Source: GCA-2861595 sp035536185 (lineage in GTDB: Bacteria > Actinomycetota > Acidimicrobiia > Acidimicrobiales > GCA-2861595). From it: DNA of 64,000 bases. The stretch is from NCBI GenBank assembly GCA_035536185.1, contig DATLOM010000064.1:14470-78469 (forward strand). Reading direction: 5' to 3'. The notes beneath the pieces are model-generated. The model had not been told where the DNA came from. It made no database searches and saw only the letters and a program-made list of their open reading frames with translations. Below, piece by piece: positions 15,383 through 24,967 of the stretch; within the stretch, counting starts at the first letter, position 1; each line of letters begins with the position of its first letter. The translations under genes and the position numbers were made by a program.

Positions 15383-16152
15383 ATGGTCGGAGTACGGCTT
15401 TTTCGGCGGCCGATGAGGATCCCGCTACCGCCACCGGAACGCCACACCTCGACGTCAAACGCTCCACTCAGGCGGTCTCTTACCCACTGCTGGCCATCCC
15501 GGCCCTGCACTGGGTGGAATTCCACAACGAGTGTCGAGACGTGGCTGGTCAGGAACGGAAGATCGTCCTCCAGGATCTCGTATTCCTGCCCCTCCACGTC
15601 CATCTTGAGGAGGTGAATCCAGCTGATCTTGTGGGCTTGGCAGAAGGTGCTCAGGCGCACCGACTCCGACTGCACGCCCGTCGGCACGGCCGACACCGCA
15701 ACCGCGTCGGGTGGCCCGTCGGCTTGGAGGTGCACCGTTCCGTCCACGCTGCTGATCGCAGTTTCGACCACTTCAAACTGGTTGATCCCGTTGACCGCCA
15801 GGTTCACCCTCAGCACCGCCACGTTCTTCTGGAACGGCTCGAAGGCGAAGCCCCGGTACGCTTTACCACGGGTGTGAACATGCACGAACCCGCAAAAGGC
15901 TCCGATATTGGCGCCGACGTCCATGACCACGGCATCGGGCGGAAGCCTCTCGACCAGCGCCGACGGGTACTCGTAGCCCGAACAGACGACGACTACCTCG
16001 GCCAGATCCGAAGTCTTCGACCGGCACTCAAACGTCAGCCCGTTATAGAGGCGGTAGCGGGCCCTCGTGACCAGTCCCGCCCGGTCCAGTACCACGAGCG
16101 GCAGGTTCCGAACCGTCGTCGCCGTCAGCCACACCCGCTTGAACGTGTTCAT
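15358..16152 (-). CDS. FkbM-family methyltransferase
   Basis: 264 aa. SAM-binding motif VVMDVGANIGAFCGF (about 93-107), then LLKMDVEGQEYEIL, the signature of the FkbM family, and VVEFHPVQ. These enzymes O-methylate sugar or polyketide hydroxyls; in a glycan locus the likely target is a sugar in the surface polymer. Its ATG overlaps the stop of the upstream GT2 gene (ATGA, 16149-16152), so the two are coupled. Its 3' end overlaps the convergent flippase-GT2 gene. Confidence 0.88.
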   Translation of the reverse strand: MNTFKRVWLTATTVRNLPLVVLDRAGLVTRARYRLYNGLTFECRSKTSDLAEVVVVCSGYEYPSALVERLPPDAVVMDVGANIGAFCGFVHVHTRGKAYRGFAFEPFQKNVAVLRVNLAVNGINQFEVVETAISSVDGTVHLQADGPPDAVAVSAVPTGVQSESVRLSTFCQAHKISWIHLLKMDVEGQEYEILEDDLPFLTSHVSTLVVEFHPVQGRDGQQWVRDRLSGAFDVEVWRSGGGSGILIGRRKSRTPTIHPATTEC

Positions 16153-17042
16153 GGTTGACGCCGGCGTCCGCGCGCCGTCGATGAGACGTCAATCATCTTC
16201 TGAACCGTCATCCCAGCCGCGACGGCACTGAGTTCCAGGAGACGGAGGAGCACCATCGCGAAAAATCGGACAGGGTGCCGCAGTGTTTGACCCGGCCGGC
16301 GGGCATAAGCCCGGATGCACGTCCAGACGTAGGACGAAGGTCTTCCTCGTGCGGTGGTCCCCTTCCGCTGAAGATACTCGCTGACCGTCCTTCCGTAACT
16401 GAACTTCTTTCTCAGGAGCCGGCGCAATGTCGGCCGCCCTGTGTGGTGCAGGACCCAGAGGTTGTCGGCGCTCGCGATGGTCGTGCGTTGCGCATAACAG
16501 TCGGCGATCCAGAAGTCCTCGCCTGACGAAATACGCTCGTCGTACCCTCCGACCTCCTCGAAGAGCTCACGAGTGGAGGCTCGCGCCGCCTCTACAGGCG
16601 AGTTCCAGTAGCTCTCACGCTCGAGGGCTTTCAACCTTCCCCAGAAGCCCAGTGGAACGTCGCGTTCGTGGACGACAACGGCCCTGTGTTGATCGTCGAA
16701 CAACGCTTCGAGGCGCTCGAGAAAGTGCGGATCCGGTAGCTCCATGTCCGCATCCAAGTGGACCAGATACCGGCCGTTCGCCGCACCCGCTCCCACATTT
16801 CGGCTCCGGGCCGGCGGAGAATAGAACCGGGACGGCGGCACTTGCACCACGATGCATCCGTAGGTCTCTGCTACATCCCTCGTTCGATCCGTGCTCGCCT
16901 GGTCCACCACGATCACCTCCCTGGGTGTTCGACCTTGAGAGCGAATGGACTGCAGGAGGCGCTGAAGGTTTCTCTCCTCGTTGAGCGTTGGGACGATGAT
17001 CGACAGGTCGGCGGCGGGGTTATCAGTGATAGCGTTCGTCAT
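16149..17042 (-). CDS. GT2 family glycosyltransferase
   Basis: 297 aa from the ATG at 17042. GT-A fold start LSIIVPTLNEERNL, then VIVVDQASTDRT and the metal-binding HLDADMELPD, and a later SSGEDFW motif with the catalytic acid. The C-terminus has one amphipathic or membrane-associated stretch. It should add a sugar to a lipid-linked or polymer acceptor at the cytoplasmic membrane. The open frame extends further upstream without a good start. Coupled to the FkbM gene that follows. Confidence 0.85.
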   Translation of the reverse strand: MTNAITDNPAADLSIIVPTLNEERNLQRLLQSIRSQGRTPREVIVVDQASTDRTRDVAETYGCIVVQVPPSRFYSPPARSRNVGAGAANGRYLVHLDADMELPDPHFLERLEALFDDQHRAVVVHERDVPLGFWGRLKALERESYWNSPVEAARASTRELFEEVGGYDERISSGEDFWIADCYAQRTTIASADNLWVLHHTGRPTLRRLLRKKFSYGRTVSEYLQRKGTTARGRPSSYVWTCIRAYARRPGQTLRHPVRFFAMVLLRLLELSAVAAGMTVQKMIDVSSTARGRRRQP

Positions 17043-17150
17043 TGTAGCTCCGTCGGTGGCGTCTCTACCGAGGTCTGAAGGTGGCGCATCGTTCCCCCTG
17101 CACAATTCCAGACTGCCTGTTGCGCTCGGACTTGGAAGGCCGGGTCTGTT

Positions 17151-18155
17151 ATGCCGGTTGACTCGGAACCGGTGGGCGTGACTGCGATAGTTGTGAACTT
17201 CAACGGCGGCAGCGACCTAGTTGAATGCCTTGCGTCTCTCGCTATCCAAAACGCCCTGACGGAGGTGGTGGTTGTAGACAACTGTTCTACCGATGGCTCT
17301 ATTGAGGTGGCGCTGAGCCGTTTTCCCGCCACAAGAGTGGTTCACTCGGTGACCAACGATGGCTTCGCGGCCGCAGTGGAGTCAGGTGCCAAGGCGGCAT
17401 CCAACGAAACGATTCTCGTGCTGAACCCTGATGTGCGGCTTTATCCCAATTGCGTTGCCGCGATGCGAGACGCCCTGGTAGCCAATGACGGTGTGGCCGC
17501 GCCGGTGCTCGACCTGGAGGCACTCGGCGCCGTGGAGTACGGCTGCACGATCAACAGTCTTGGTATGCCCCGTGGGCTCGCGGAGCCACGGCCGCCGTTC
17601 TTCGTACCCGGTTGCGCGCTGGCCACAACTAAGCGGATGCTGGCCCGCGTAGGCGGCTTCGATGCTCGCTTCTTCCTGTTCGCGGAGGACCTCGAATACT
17701 GCTGGCGCGTGCTGCTGGCGGGCGGGGAAGTGCAGGTAGTGCCAGGTGCTCGAGGCTGGCATCGGGGCGGCGGCTCCATCCCAGGTGGTTACGCACGGGC
17801 CGGCGGATGGTCGACATCGGGGACGAGGGTGGCCTTGCGCGAGAGGAACACCCTGGCGGCCATGATCAGCTGCTCGAGCACCATGAGGTTGCCGCTGGTC
17901 GTAGCGGGCTGTGTCTGTCGGTCCATCTTTCTTGCGGGCGCCGCCATGGTCCTGCGCCGCCCGGAGCTAGCCCGTGGACTCCTGGTTGGTCTGGCGTGGA
18001 ACGCGCGAAACATCCGGCGGTCGCTGAGGCGGAGGAGTTGCCTCGTCCGTACACCGGCTGGTGAGCGCGAGGCGCACGCGCGCATGAGCCATGGCTGGTT
18101 CATGTTGCGAACGCTTCGCGACCACGGCCTGCCGCGTCTCACCGGGGAACCGTAA
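17151..18155 (+). CDS. GT2 family glycosyltransferase, rhamnosyltransferase-like
   Basis: 334 aa. GT-A start VTAIVVNFNGGSDL, VVVDNCSTDGS, VLNPDVRL as the DxD equivalent, then FFVPGCALATTKRM and FLFAEDLEYCWR, all typical of the WbbL/rhamnosyltransferase branch. One hydrophobic stretch near residues 245-265. It diverges from the GT2 gene at 16149-17042, with 108 bp between the start codons that may hold promoters for both arms. Sugar specificity cannot be read. Confidence 0.85.
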   Translation: MPVDSEPVGVTAIVVNFNGGSDLVECLASLAIQNALTEVVVVDNCSTDGSIEVALSRFPATRVVHSVTNDGFAAAVESGAKAASNETILVLNPDVRLYPNCVAAMRDALVANDGVAAPVLDLEALGAVEYGCTINSLGMPRGLAEPRPPFFVPGCALATTKRMLARVGGFDARFFLFAEDLEYCWRVLLAGGEVQVVPGARGWHRGGGSIPGGYARAGGWSTSGTRVALRERNTLAAMISCSSTMRLPLVVAGCVCRSIFLAGAAMVLRRPELARGLLVGLAWNARNIRRSLRRRSCLVRTPAGEREAHARMSHGWFMLRTLRDHGLPRLTGEP

Positions 18156-18170
18156 AACCTCTCGCGCGTA

Positions 18171-18812
18171 CTAGCCGAAGTGTTGGTTCCCTATCGCCGC
18201 CACACCCACCGCTAAGACAGCGAGCGAGAACGCGCACGTGACAATCGCCTCTGCCTCTGAACGTGCTCCGACCGCTGAGAGTACGGCGGCAGAGACCAGC
18301 AGACTGCAGGAGACGCCAAGTATCCGGGCCCACGGGACCCCGAGGGCACTAGCGGCAACAGCCCAAGCGGCTAGCGCTAACGGCGTTAATGGCCAAGCAG
18401 CGGTAGCGACCACGGACAGACTCATTGCGACCAACAGCGCCGCCGTACGCCACGAGACGAGTGAGGCGACCGCGCCAGCTGCTGCTCTTACCGCGGCTGC
18501 AGCTGCCGTCGCCGATCGCCCGGGTCTCTGGCGAGGTACTCGTGGCTTTTTCGGGAGCTTTGGGGGCCTCTCCGTCTTTGGGCGCGGCTCGGCTGCGGGA
18601 GCTGGAGCTTCAATAGCTGTCCTCGGACGTCGTCGCACGTCCACCGTTGACATGAAAACTGCAATGGCAACCGGCCATACGAGCACGGAAAGCCATACCA
18701 GCGAACGGTGGTCCTGAGCGAGAAGTGCTGAAGCTGTACCGACTGCGCCGAGGGCGAAGGCCAGCCACGTGCGGAAGCTGCTGCTCCCAGGTGGTTGCTC
18801 AGCGGTGGGCAC
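18171..18812 (-). CDS. hypothetical membrane protein
   Basis: 213 aa from a GTG at 18812, preferred because the longer frame would run deep into the upstream glycosyltransferase. Two N-terminal membrane helices, a basic Pro/Lys/Arg-rich cytoplasmic loop (about residues 55-100), then four or more helices made mostly of Ala, Val and Leu. No family recognised. It overlaps the GT4 gene end by 14 bp and so is probably its co-transcribed partner in the glycan locus. Confidence 0.5.
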   Translation of the reverse strand: MPTAEQPPGSSSFRTWLAFALGAVGTASALLAQDHRSLVWLSVLVWPVAIAVFMSTVDVRRRPRTAIEAPAPAAEPRPKTERPPKLPKKPRVPRQRPGRSATAAAAAVRAAAGAVASLVSWRTAALLVAMSLSVVATAAWPLTPLALAAWAVAASALGVPWARILGVSCSLLVSAAVLSAVGARSEAEAIVTCAFSLAVLAVGVAAIGNQHFG

Positions 18813-19878
18813 AGCGTTGTTCCTCGAGGTACACGAGCAACCGCGCCGCCACGTCTGCCCAGGGTAGGACTCCTCCAGGATGAACCGGGGGCAGTTCTCC
18901 CGCAGCCCACCCCGGCACCTTCGCCCGGACAGCGGCGGCCAAATCACCGACGCTTGGTGGCACGATCACGCCGCCAGATGCAAGCAGCGAATCACGGAGG
19001 CCCGGGATGTCGTAACCGATGCTTGGCGTACCCAAGGCGGCAGCCTCGGTCACCACCAGTCCCCAACCCTCCCGTACCGAGGTAACCAGCAAGGCGTGGG
19101 CGCGGGCAAGGCGGTCAAGCTTCTGTTCTGTCGGGACCCGACCCAGGAACTGGACTTCATCCTCACTGAAATCGTGACGGAGCCTCTTCTCCAACGGGCC
19201 ACCTCCCATCACCCACATCCGGGCGTTCGGCATTGCGTCCCGAGCGGCACGGAATGCCGCGAGAGCGTGATCGGGGCGCTTGTTGGAGGCCAGCCGACCG
19301 AGGAACATGACGGTGGGCTGAGGTTCACGGGGAGGCGAAGCCGTGAGCGTCGGAAGTTCGAGCCCGACAGGTATCACGACCACCGACCGGAGCCCGTACT
19401 CCGCAAGAGACTCCCGGCTGGAGGCGGAGATGGTGACGGTGGGGACCCTGCCGTAGCTACGCAGCCACGAAGGTTCCAGAACATGACGGCCCAGTAGCGC
19501 CAACGGCTTCGTCAACTCGTGATCCCATACTTCGCGAGCAACCTGAAAGATCAAAGCAACCACTACAGGCCCCTCGACCCAGCGAGGAGTCAAGAACGGT
19601 CTGGTATTCACTACATCCAACACCACGTCGTACCGCTGCCGTGGCCGTGATCGGTAAAAGCGCCGCGCCTCGCGGTAGACAGTCAATCGGCTCCCAGCCC
19701 GCACCACCCTCACACCCGCCACGATCTCCTCGCTGGGCTGACCGGCAACGGCTGCGGAGAAGATCGTGACATCGTGGTTGTTCGCTGCCCATTGACGAGT
19801 CACGGCATCCACGTAAACCTCCGCTCCGCCAGCGGCCGGGTGCGTGAGGTCTTTCCAGTTACAGACGAGTATGCGCAT
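18799..19878 (-). CDS. GT4 family glycosyltransferase
   Basis: 359 aa from ATG 19878 (MRILVCNWKD). GT-B fold: N-terminal GGAEVYVDAV loop, linker PVGLELP, then VMFLGRLASNKRPDHAL and the nucleotide-sugar site VTSVREGWGLVVTEAAALGTPSIGY (EX7E-type). Typical retaining glycosyltransferase of exopolysaccharide loci, acting in the cytosol or at the membrane face. Overlaps the upstream CgeB-like gene by 20 bp and the downstream membrane protein by 14 bp. Confidence 0.88.
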   Translation of the reverse strand: MRILVCNWKDLTHPAAGGAEVYVDAVTRQWAANNHDVTIFSAAVAGQPSEEIVAGVRVVRAGSRLTVYREARRFYRSRPRQRYDVVLDVVNTRPFLTPRWVEGPVVVALIFQVAREVWDHELTKPLALLGRHVLEPSWLRSYGRVPTVTISASSRESLAEYGLRSVVVIPVGLELPTLTASPPREPQPTVMFLGRLASNKRPDHALAAFRAARDAMPNARMWVMGGGPLEKRLRHDFSEDEVQFLGRVPTEQKLDRLARAHALLVTSVREGWGLVVTEAAALGTPSIGYDIPGLRDSLLASGGVIVPPSVGDLAAAVRAKVPGWAAGELPPVHPGGVLPWADVAARLLVYLEEQRCAHR

Positions 19879-21055
19879 TCGGGCCGCCTTCGGGTGTCGA
19901 CGGGGCTCCATGCCCGCGGGCAGTCCCGATCCGGCGCTTGAGGCTGGTAGATATCCCCGTGAGCTTCTTCGTCCACGCCCAGGTGAGGGGATCAATGCGC
20001 TGGACCAGACTGGGGGCGCACTGCGCGGTCAGGTTCATTCCTGCTCGTAGCGTCGCCCAGCGGATGCCCAACTCGAACATTCGGATGCGCGTAAGACAGG
20101 AAAGCGTGGGCACTGCAGCGGCGAGAATGGGCTTCCCGTACCGAGCCTGGGCGTAGGCAAGTGCCCGCATCCGCTGTGCTGGTGGCACCGGCGAGGGGGA
20201 GAGGTTGGCGAGCCGCTCCAGTACGGCACGTGCACGGTGCTCGTAGGTATGGCCATCACGGACGGCGGAATAGGCCGCATCCGCCCGTTGCTGGCGGTCA
20301 GGTGAAGCCAGCGCTGCGGCGACCCCGTCTGCCCATGCGGTCGGATCGTCATGAGGTACCAGGACATACGACCCGTCTGGCAGGACATCTTCGAGGCCTT
20401 CAACCGGAGTTGTTAAGACGATCGAGCGGGCGGCTGCCGCTTCGAAGACCCTCATGTTGAGGTCATCGCGAATCGGCATGGTCACGACAGTTCGAGCGCT
20501 CCGGTACAGGTCCATCATCTCCGCTGGCGCTAGGAACTCCTTCCTCGGCGCGATCGAGAACCGTGCCCCGAGGGCCCGGAGGACCGCTTCCCGATGGCTG
20601 CCCTGCTCCACCCTCCCCACGAAGGCGACGTCGTAGAGCCGGTCCTCGAGCTCCTCGCCCGGAGCCAGCAGGTTGGATGGCGCGGCCAACGGAAGCCATG
20701 ACACCGACGCTCCCGTTGACGCGAATGCCTCCACCGCTGGCTTCTGCGCGACGAATATATGGTCGAAAGTCTGGCCGAGCCGGAGACGCCACGCCAGGCT
20801 CAGGTGGGTGTCTATCATCCAGGCAGCACATAGGCGGGACAGGACCAGCTGACCGCACGGAAGCCATCTCTGAGGGCCGAACGACTCGACCCACAGCATG
20901 GGCACGTCTTCGCCGATCTTCATGCTGGCGTGCCCGGTTCCAATAGGCGTGACGTCCGTCCCCTCTTGTAGAGCCGAGTGGAGATGAGTCGCCGTCGTCT
21001 CCTGGGACCACCCGTACCCGAGCAGGATCTTCGGTATGGTGGGTTCTTGAAACAT
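19859..21055 (-). CDS. CgeB-like glycosyltransferase family 1 protein
   Basis: 398 aa from ATG 21055. GT-B type; the second half carries YDVAFVGRVEQGSHREAVL, DLNMRVFEAAAARSIVLT and YVLVPHDDP, the pattern of the CgeB/spore-maturation group, which is common in glycan loci. The ATG overlaps the TGA of the upstream methyltransferase by one base (TGATG). No signal peptide. Acceptor and donor unknown. Confidence 0.78.
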   Translation of the reverse strand: MFQEPTIPKILLGYGWSQETTATHLHSALQEGTDVTPIGTGHASMKIGEDVPMLWVESFGPQRWLPCGQLVLSRLCAAWMIDTHLSLAWRLRLGQTFDHIFVAQKPAVEAFASTGASVSWLPLAAPSNLLAPGEELEDRLYDVAFVGRVEQGSHREAVLRALGARFSIAPRKEFLAPAEMMDLYRSARTVVTMPIRDDLNMRVFEAAAARSIVLTTPVEGLEDVLPDGSYVLVPHDDPTAWADGVAAALASPDRQQRADAAYSAVRDGHTYEHRARAVLERLANLSPSPVPPAQRMRALAYAQARYGKPILAAAVPTLSCLTRIRMFELGIRWATLRAGMNLTAQCAPSLVQRIDPLTWAWTKKLTGISTSLKRRIGTARGHGAPSTPEGGPNAHTRL

Positions 21056-21846
21056 CACTGCTGGTCGTGTCGTCCGCCGACGAGCGGATGGAACAATCGC
21101 CCCACTTGCCCTGTCGCCGCGCGTAAAAACTCGTAAGCTGGACCGTACCTCAGCGAATACCACCTGTGCAGAACACCTTTCGGAGGTGGTACGGGGATGC
21201 TCGCTGTCCGCCGGAAGGCGAAGACGTCTATTCCATTCCACCACCGAGGGTCGGTGTTGCGAGGGCTGGGGAACGAGAACAGCAACTCCAGATCCGGCCG
21301 AGAACGCACGGTGATGGCGTTGGCGGCCCGCACGGGCGGGTGCGACGAGTCATCGATGATGACAAGGGCCTCCGGGGCCAGATGCGGAGCGGCGGCCGCG
21401 AAGGCCCTGATCTGCTCTCGATAGGTGTGACCGCCGTCGTAGAAGAAAACACCGATGAGCGGGAAACTCTCCTGAGCCAGAACGGTCCAGGCGTCACCGT
21501 TTATCAGCCGGACGTGGTCGCATTTGAATTTGGCTAGATTCTCCCGGCACTCGGCCTCCGGGCCACCGAACTGGGAGAAGTTGTCGATCGCCACGAAGGA
21601 CCGATGTTCGTTCCCGAGCGCAGCGCCTATGACGGACGTGCCCCGGTACGTTCCGATTTCGACGTACGCTTCGTCCTCGGCCAAGAAGCTGCAGGCGAAA
21701 TTCAAGAGAGCCAACTTGTTCTCGGTTGCCATCCCACGCGTGTCGGTCACAACGGAGCCAAACCGGCGGTCTCGGGGGTGAGGTGCCGTCACAGGGTCTT
21801 CGTCCCACAGTCCGGAGAGCTCTTGGCGAAAACGGCCGATGTCCAT
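21055..21846 (-). CDS. class I SAM-dependent methyltransferase (Methyltransf_24 type)
   Basis: 263 aa from ATG 21846, with AGGAGGGG close before it. The fold is seen in AYVEIGTYRGTSVIGAAL (SAM site), AIDNFSQFGG, INGDAWTVL and FFYDGGHTYREQI, followed by a metal-type IIDDSSH. This group includes cephalosporin-hydroxylase-like and sugar O-methyltransferases. First gene of the minus-strand run that ends near 18.2 kb. Confidence 0.8.
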   Translation of the reverse strand: MDIGRFRQELSGLWDEDPVTAPHPRDRRFGSVVTDTRGMATENKLALLNFACSFLAEDEAYVEIGTYRGTSVIGAALGNEHRSFVAIDNFSQFGGPEAECRENLAKFKCDHVRLINGDAWTVLAQESFPLIGVFFYDGGHTYREQIRAFAAAAPHLAPEALVIIDDSSHPPVRAANAITVRSRPDLELLFSFPSPRNTDPRWWNGIDVFAFRRTASIPVPPPKGVLHRWYSLRYGPAYEFLRAATGQVGRLFHPLVGGRHDQQ

Positions 21847-21890
21847 GCCCCTCCTCTCGTTCGCTCCTGCTGCGCCGGGCCCGGGCAGGT

Positions 21891-22535
21891 ATGAGAATGA
21901 AATACAAGGGTAATCCATCGGCTGGCGGTGCCCACTCGGTCGTGGCGGACCTTGTTCCTTCAGGATCCCGGGTCCTCGATGTGGGGTGCGCCAGTGGTTA
22001 CCTCGGGGAGGCCCTCCGCGCCAAGGGTTGCCGGGTATGGGGTGTCGACGGCGACGCAAGATCACTAGCGGCCGTGCCGGCGAACGTGTATGAGGACGTG
22101 ACACGTCTCGACCTTGACCACGATCAGCCTCCTTGGCCCCATCTGTCGTTCGACGTCGTCGTGGCCGCTGATGTGCTCGAGCATCTGGTCAGTCCCGTGC
22201 CTGCCCTGGAAGCATTGATCAGGCGCCTCGATCATGGCGGTAAGGTCATCGTCTCAGTTCCGAACGTCGCCAACGTAGTGGTTCGTGGACGGCTCCTACT
22301 GGGTCAGTTCGAGTATCAGGACGTTGGAATACTCGACCGCACCCACCTGCACCTCTACACGTTCGCGACGGCTCAGCGCCTCCTCGAAGACTGCGGCTTG
22401 CAGGTCGAGGGCCTGTTCTCCGGATCCGATCGCTTCGGTGGCCTGCTCAATGGCTCACCGGTTATCGGCCGGCTGCTGCGTGGACTGTTGGCGTACAACG
22501 TCGTCGCTGTCGGCCGCCTCCCTCCAACCGGTTAG
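21891..22535 (+). CDS. class I SAM-dependent methyltransferase
   Basis: 214 aa. Motif I VLDVGCASGYLGEAL (about 28-42), VWGVDGDARSL, then FDVVVAADVLEHLVSP and a VIVSVPNVAN strand. The later segment RTHLHLYTFATAQRLLEDCG is typical of the UbiG/Methyltransf_23 group found in glycan loci. It diverges from the other methyltransferase with 44 bp between starts. Its last 81 bp overlap the 3' end of the convergent membrane protein gene, an unusually long coding overlap. Confidence 0.85.
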   Translation: MRMKYKGNPSAGGAHSVVADLVPSGSRVLDVGCASGYLGEALRAKGCRVWGVDGDARSLAAVPANVYEDVTRLDLDHDQPPWPHLSFDVVVAADVLEHLVSPVPALEALIRRLDHGGKVIVSVPNVANVVVRGRLLLGQFEYQDVGILDRTHLHLYTFATAQRLLEDCGLQVEGLFSGSDRFGGLLNGSPVIGRLLRGLLAYNVVAVGRLPPTG

Positions 22536-24776
22536 CACTCTGCTCAGCCCGGTTTTAAGTCGTCTACTCGTGCCCCGTGCTCGCGGTCCACGTGCGGCGA
22601 GCCATAGCCCGATTGCCCCCAGCATAAGGGCCGAGAGGCAGCTCAGCACGAAGCTGCTTGTCACGACCCCCTGTGAGCGAAACACAAGCACACCACGCAG
22701 AGCCTCGGCACCGGATGGGGTCTCCAGCACCCACTGATTGAGCCCCTCGGGAGACTTCCTGTGCGTTGCAGCTAGCGGCCGGCGGCGTCCGTCACGGACG
22801 CTGTCAAATGAAGCGGCCCATTCATGATCGAAAGCCTGGCTCAGGCTGACGACAGTCCTCCCGGCTTCGGGTTCTAGTAGCTCCACTTCGTAGCTCCCGG
22901 TCGGGCTCCGACGCACGTTCATGGGGCGGTACGATGGCTCCCCGTCCTGCTTCGAATCGTCTCGGGTGGTGGCGACTCTTGGTTTGACTGTCGTGGCACC
23001 CGCAAGGTGACGTGCACCGGCGACGCCGAATACCGTTCGCCGCGGCCAGGACGATAGCGGTTGCAGGCCGGCACGGGATGCCAATTTGGATCGGGCGACG
23101 ACAAATTGGGTCCGTCGCTGCTCTTGATCCGACCCCGGCCAGAGGCCGAATTCGCCACTGCCGTCAACGACTACGTACCGAACCGACAGCGCCTGCAGGT
23201 GGTCGACAAGTTCATCCTTTCGAAGAACTTCGAGAGCATCGGTCAGGGCCGGAGATTCCGATGACGACACGGCGGCGGCTAGATCTGCCAGCTCCAGGGA
23301 GGGGTGAAGAGCCGTCTTGTACGAGTAGCGAGACTCCGACGGTACATGAAGAACACGTCCAAACTGCTCGTCCGCCATGAGCATCCTCTCCAGCGCCAGA
23401 TGCTCCGGCGGCACCTTCGATGGACGGAAGGTTCCTCCCAGACGTTGGTTGAGGGCTGCCAGGGAAGGGGTCCCGACGGCGAGGGCGACAGCCACAAGGA
23501 TGGCCATGGGGGCCGTCTCTCGGAAGGTGATCCTCCGACTCCACGCCGGCCGGGTTAACGCACTTGCGGCCACGGCGGTGGCGGCGCCGGCCAGCACTGC
23601 GTAGGCGACTGCAACGAAGAGGTTGAACTTGGACATGTCGCGAAACATCCTCATGCCCGGTACGTGAGAGAACATCCACGTATAGATCTGGCCGACAGGG
23701 GCGTTTTCGCCTTTGACAAGAAATACGCCCACGAGAGCGAGCCCGGCGAAGAAGGCGAGCCTGGAATCCTTTCTGTGGCTGCCCAGAAAGTACGAGCAGC
23801 AGACGACTGGCAGGAGGAAGAGGAAGATGACGGGCGGCTGAACCACAAAGATGGCGGAATCCCTTCCGGTCCAAAAAGGGTGGTTGAGGGTGACGGCATG
23901 GGTGAGCGTTGCAAAGCTGATGAAGGGTTGGTTCGGGAGCAGGTCGTCCAATGACGAAGAGTCTCCCGTCGCCAGCAGCGGCAGGATCCAGTAAGCGTGA
24001 AGGGCTCCGAAAGTACACAGCAGCCCGACAACTGGTACGACGAGCCTCCCGCGGAGGTGCCGTTGACGCACAATTTCGAAAAGGAAGTAGCCGAGGCAGA
24101 CCACTGAGGTCAGGAACGCGATCCTGGGCTCGAAGAAGCCCGACATCGCCAGCCAGACACCGGCGCTGATGCTGGCGCGCCATCGGGCCCGTTGATCCTC
24201 GGTTGGATCATGGGATGCCTCGCAGGAGTCGATGAACTTCGCCAGCACCAACGGGGCGAAGGCGTAGGCCATGGCAATGGTCAACTGATTGTTGCCAGCG
24301 ACGAGGATGTAGGTGTTCAGCCCGTACAACGCGGCGGCGACACTCTTGCCTGCTGGTGATTGGGTGAAGCGGCTCATCATCACGTACATGGCGAGAAAGG
24401 GCAGGAAGGCGAAAGGGATGAAGAAAACGATCCTTTCGCCGGTTGAGAAGTCAGCCCCCAATCGTGCCAGCGCACCCAGGACGATCTGGTAAGGCGCTCC
24501 GTACAGGCTGGTGTTGATCTGACCCAGGCCGCGAGTTGCATCCCAAGCATGTGGAACTCCGAAGAACTCGCGCAGGGAGTCCATTGGGACGTAGCGCCAG
24601 TCTCCGAACTCGATGAGGCCGGGTCGGAACCACCCTCTGTGCATGACGAACCCACAGAAGAACAGGACTGACAAGAGCCACACACGGTCCGCTCCGCGGC
24701 CAATGCTCCCCTTCGAGTTGGGCTGCGGATCCAGACCCTGCACGTCGTCGGCGACATTAGTGGCACCTGGACTCAA
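22455..24776 (-). CDS. large polytopic membrane protein, GT-C/YfhO-like
   Basis: 773 aa from a TTG at 24776 (start uncertain; the GTG at VADDVQ is an alternative). About 12-13 membrane helices in residues 30-450, a soluble extracytoplasmic domain (about 460-700) and one last helix (about 715-740) with a basic tail. It is a distant homologue of the protein at 11152-13308 and has the same helices-then-soluble layout. A role in moving sugars from lipid carriers onto an external glycan is plausible but not shown by any motif I can name. Confidence 0.62.
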   Translation of the reverse strand: MSPGATNVADDVQGLDPQPNSKGSIGRGADRVWLLSVLFFCGFVMHRGWFRPGLIEFGDWRYVPMDSLREFFGVPHAWDATRGLGQINTSLYGAPYQIVLGALARLGADFSTGERIVFFIPFAFLPFLAMYVMMSRFTQSPAGKSVAAALYGLNTYILVAGNNQLTIAMAYAFAPLVLAKFIDSCEASHDPTEDQRARWRASISAGVWLAMSGFFEPRIAFLTSVVCLGYFLFEIVRQRHLRGRLVVPVVGLLCTFGALHAYWILPLLATGDSSSLDDLLPNQPFISFATLTHAVTLNHPFWTGRDSAIFVVQPPVIFLFLLPVVCCSYFLGSHRKDSRLAFFAGLALVGVFLVKGENAPVGQIYTWMFSHVPGMRMFRDMSKFNLFVAVAYAVLAGAATAVAASALTRPAWSRRITFRETAPMAILVAVALAVGTPSLAALNQRLGGTFRPSKVPPEHLALERMLMADEQFGRVLHVPSESRYSYKTALHPSLELADLAAAVSSSESPALTDALEVLRKDELVDHLQALSVRYVVVDGSGEFGLWPGSDQEQRRTQFVVARSKLASRAGLQPLSSWPRRTVFGVAGARHLAGATTVKPRVATTRDDSKQDGEPSYRPMNVRRSPTGSYEVELLEPEAGRTVVSLSQAFDHEWAASFDSVRDGRRRPLAATHRKSPEGLNQWVLETPSGAEALRGVLVFRSQGVVTSSFVLSCLSALMLGAIGLWLAARGPRARGTSRRLKTGLSRVLTGWREAADSDDVVRQQSTQQPADNR

Positions 24777-24967
24777 GCCCCTTTAGCCTGGATCCACCGG
24801 TCAGCCTCAGGTGAGGCGACCGAAGGACGGTCCCGGCCGAGTCACGGCCTGTAGTTCGGACGGCCCGGTAGGGAACGTGGACCCGTCGGTCTACGCTTCG
24901 TGGATCGTCAGGTTGTCAGCGCGGTGTTGTTCGTCTACCGGCTCCGCCAGAGGTGCCGGCACTACGG

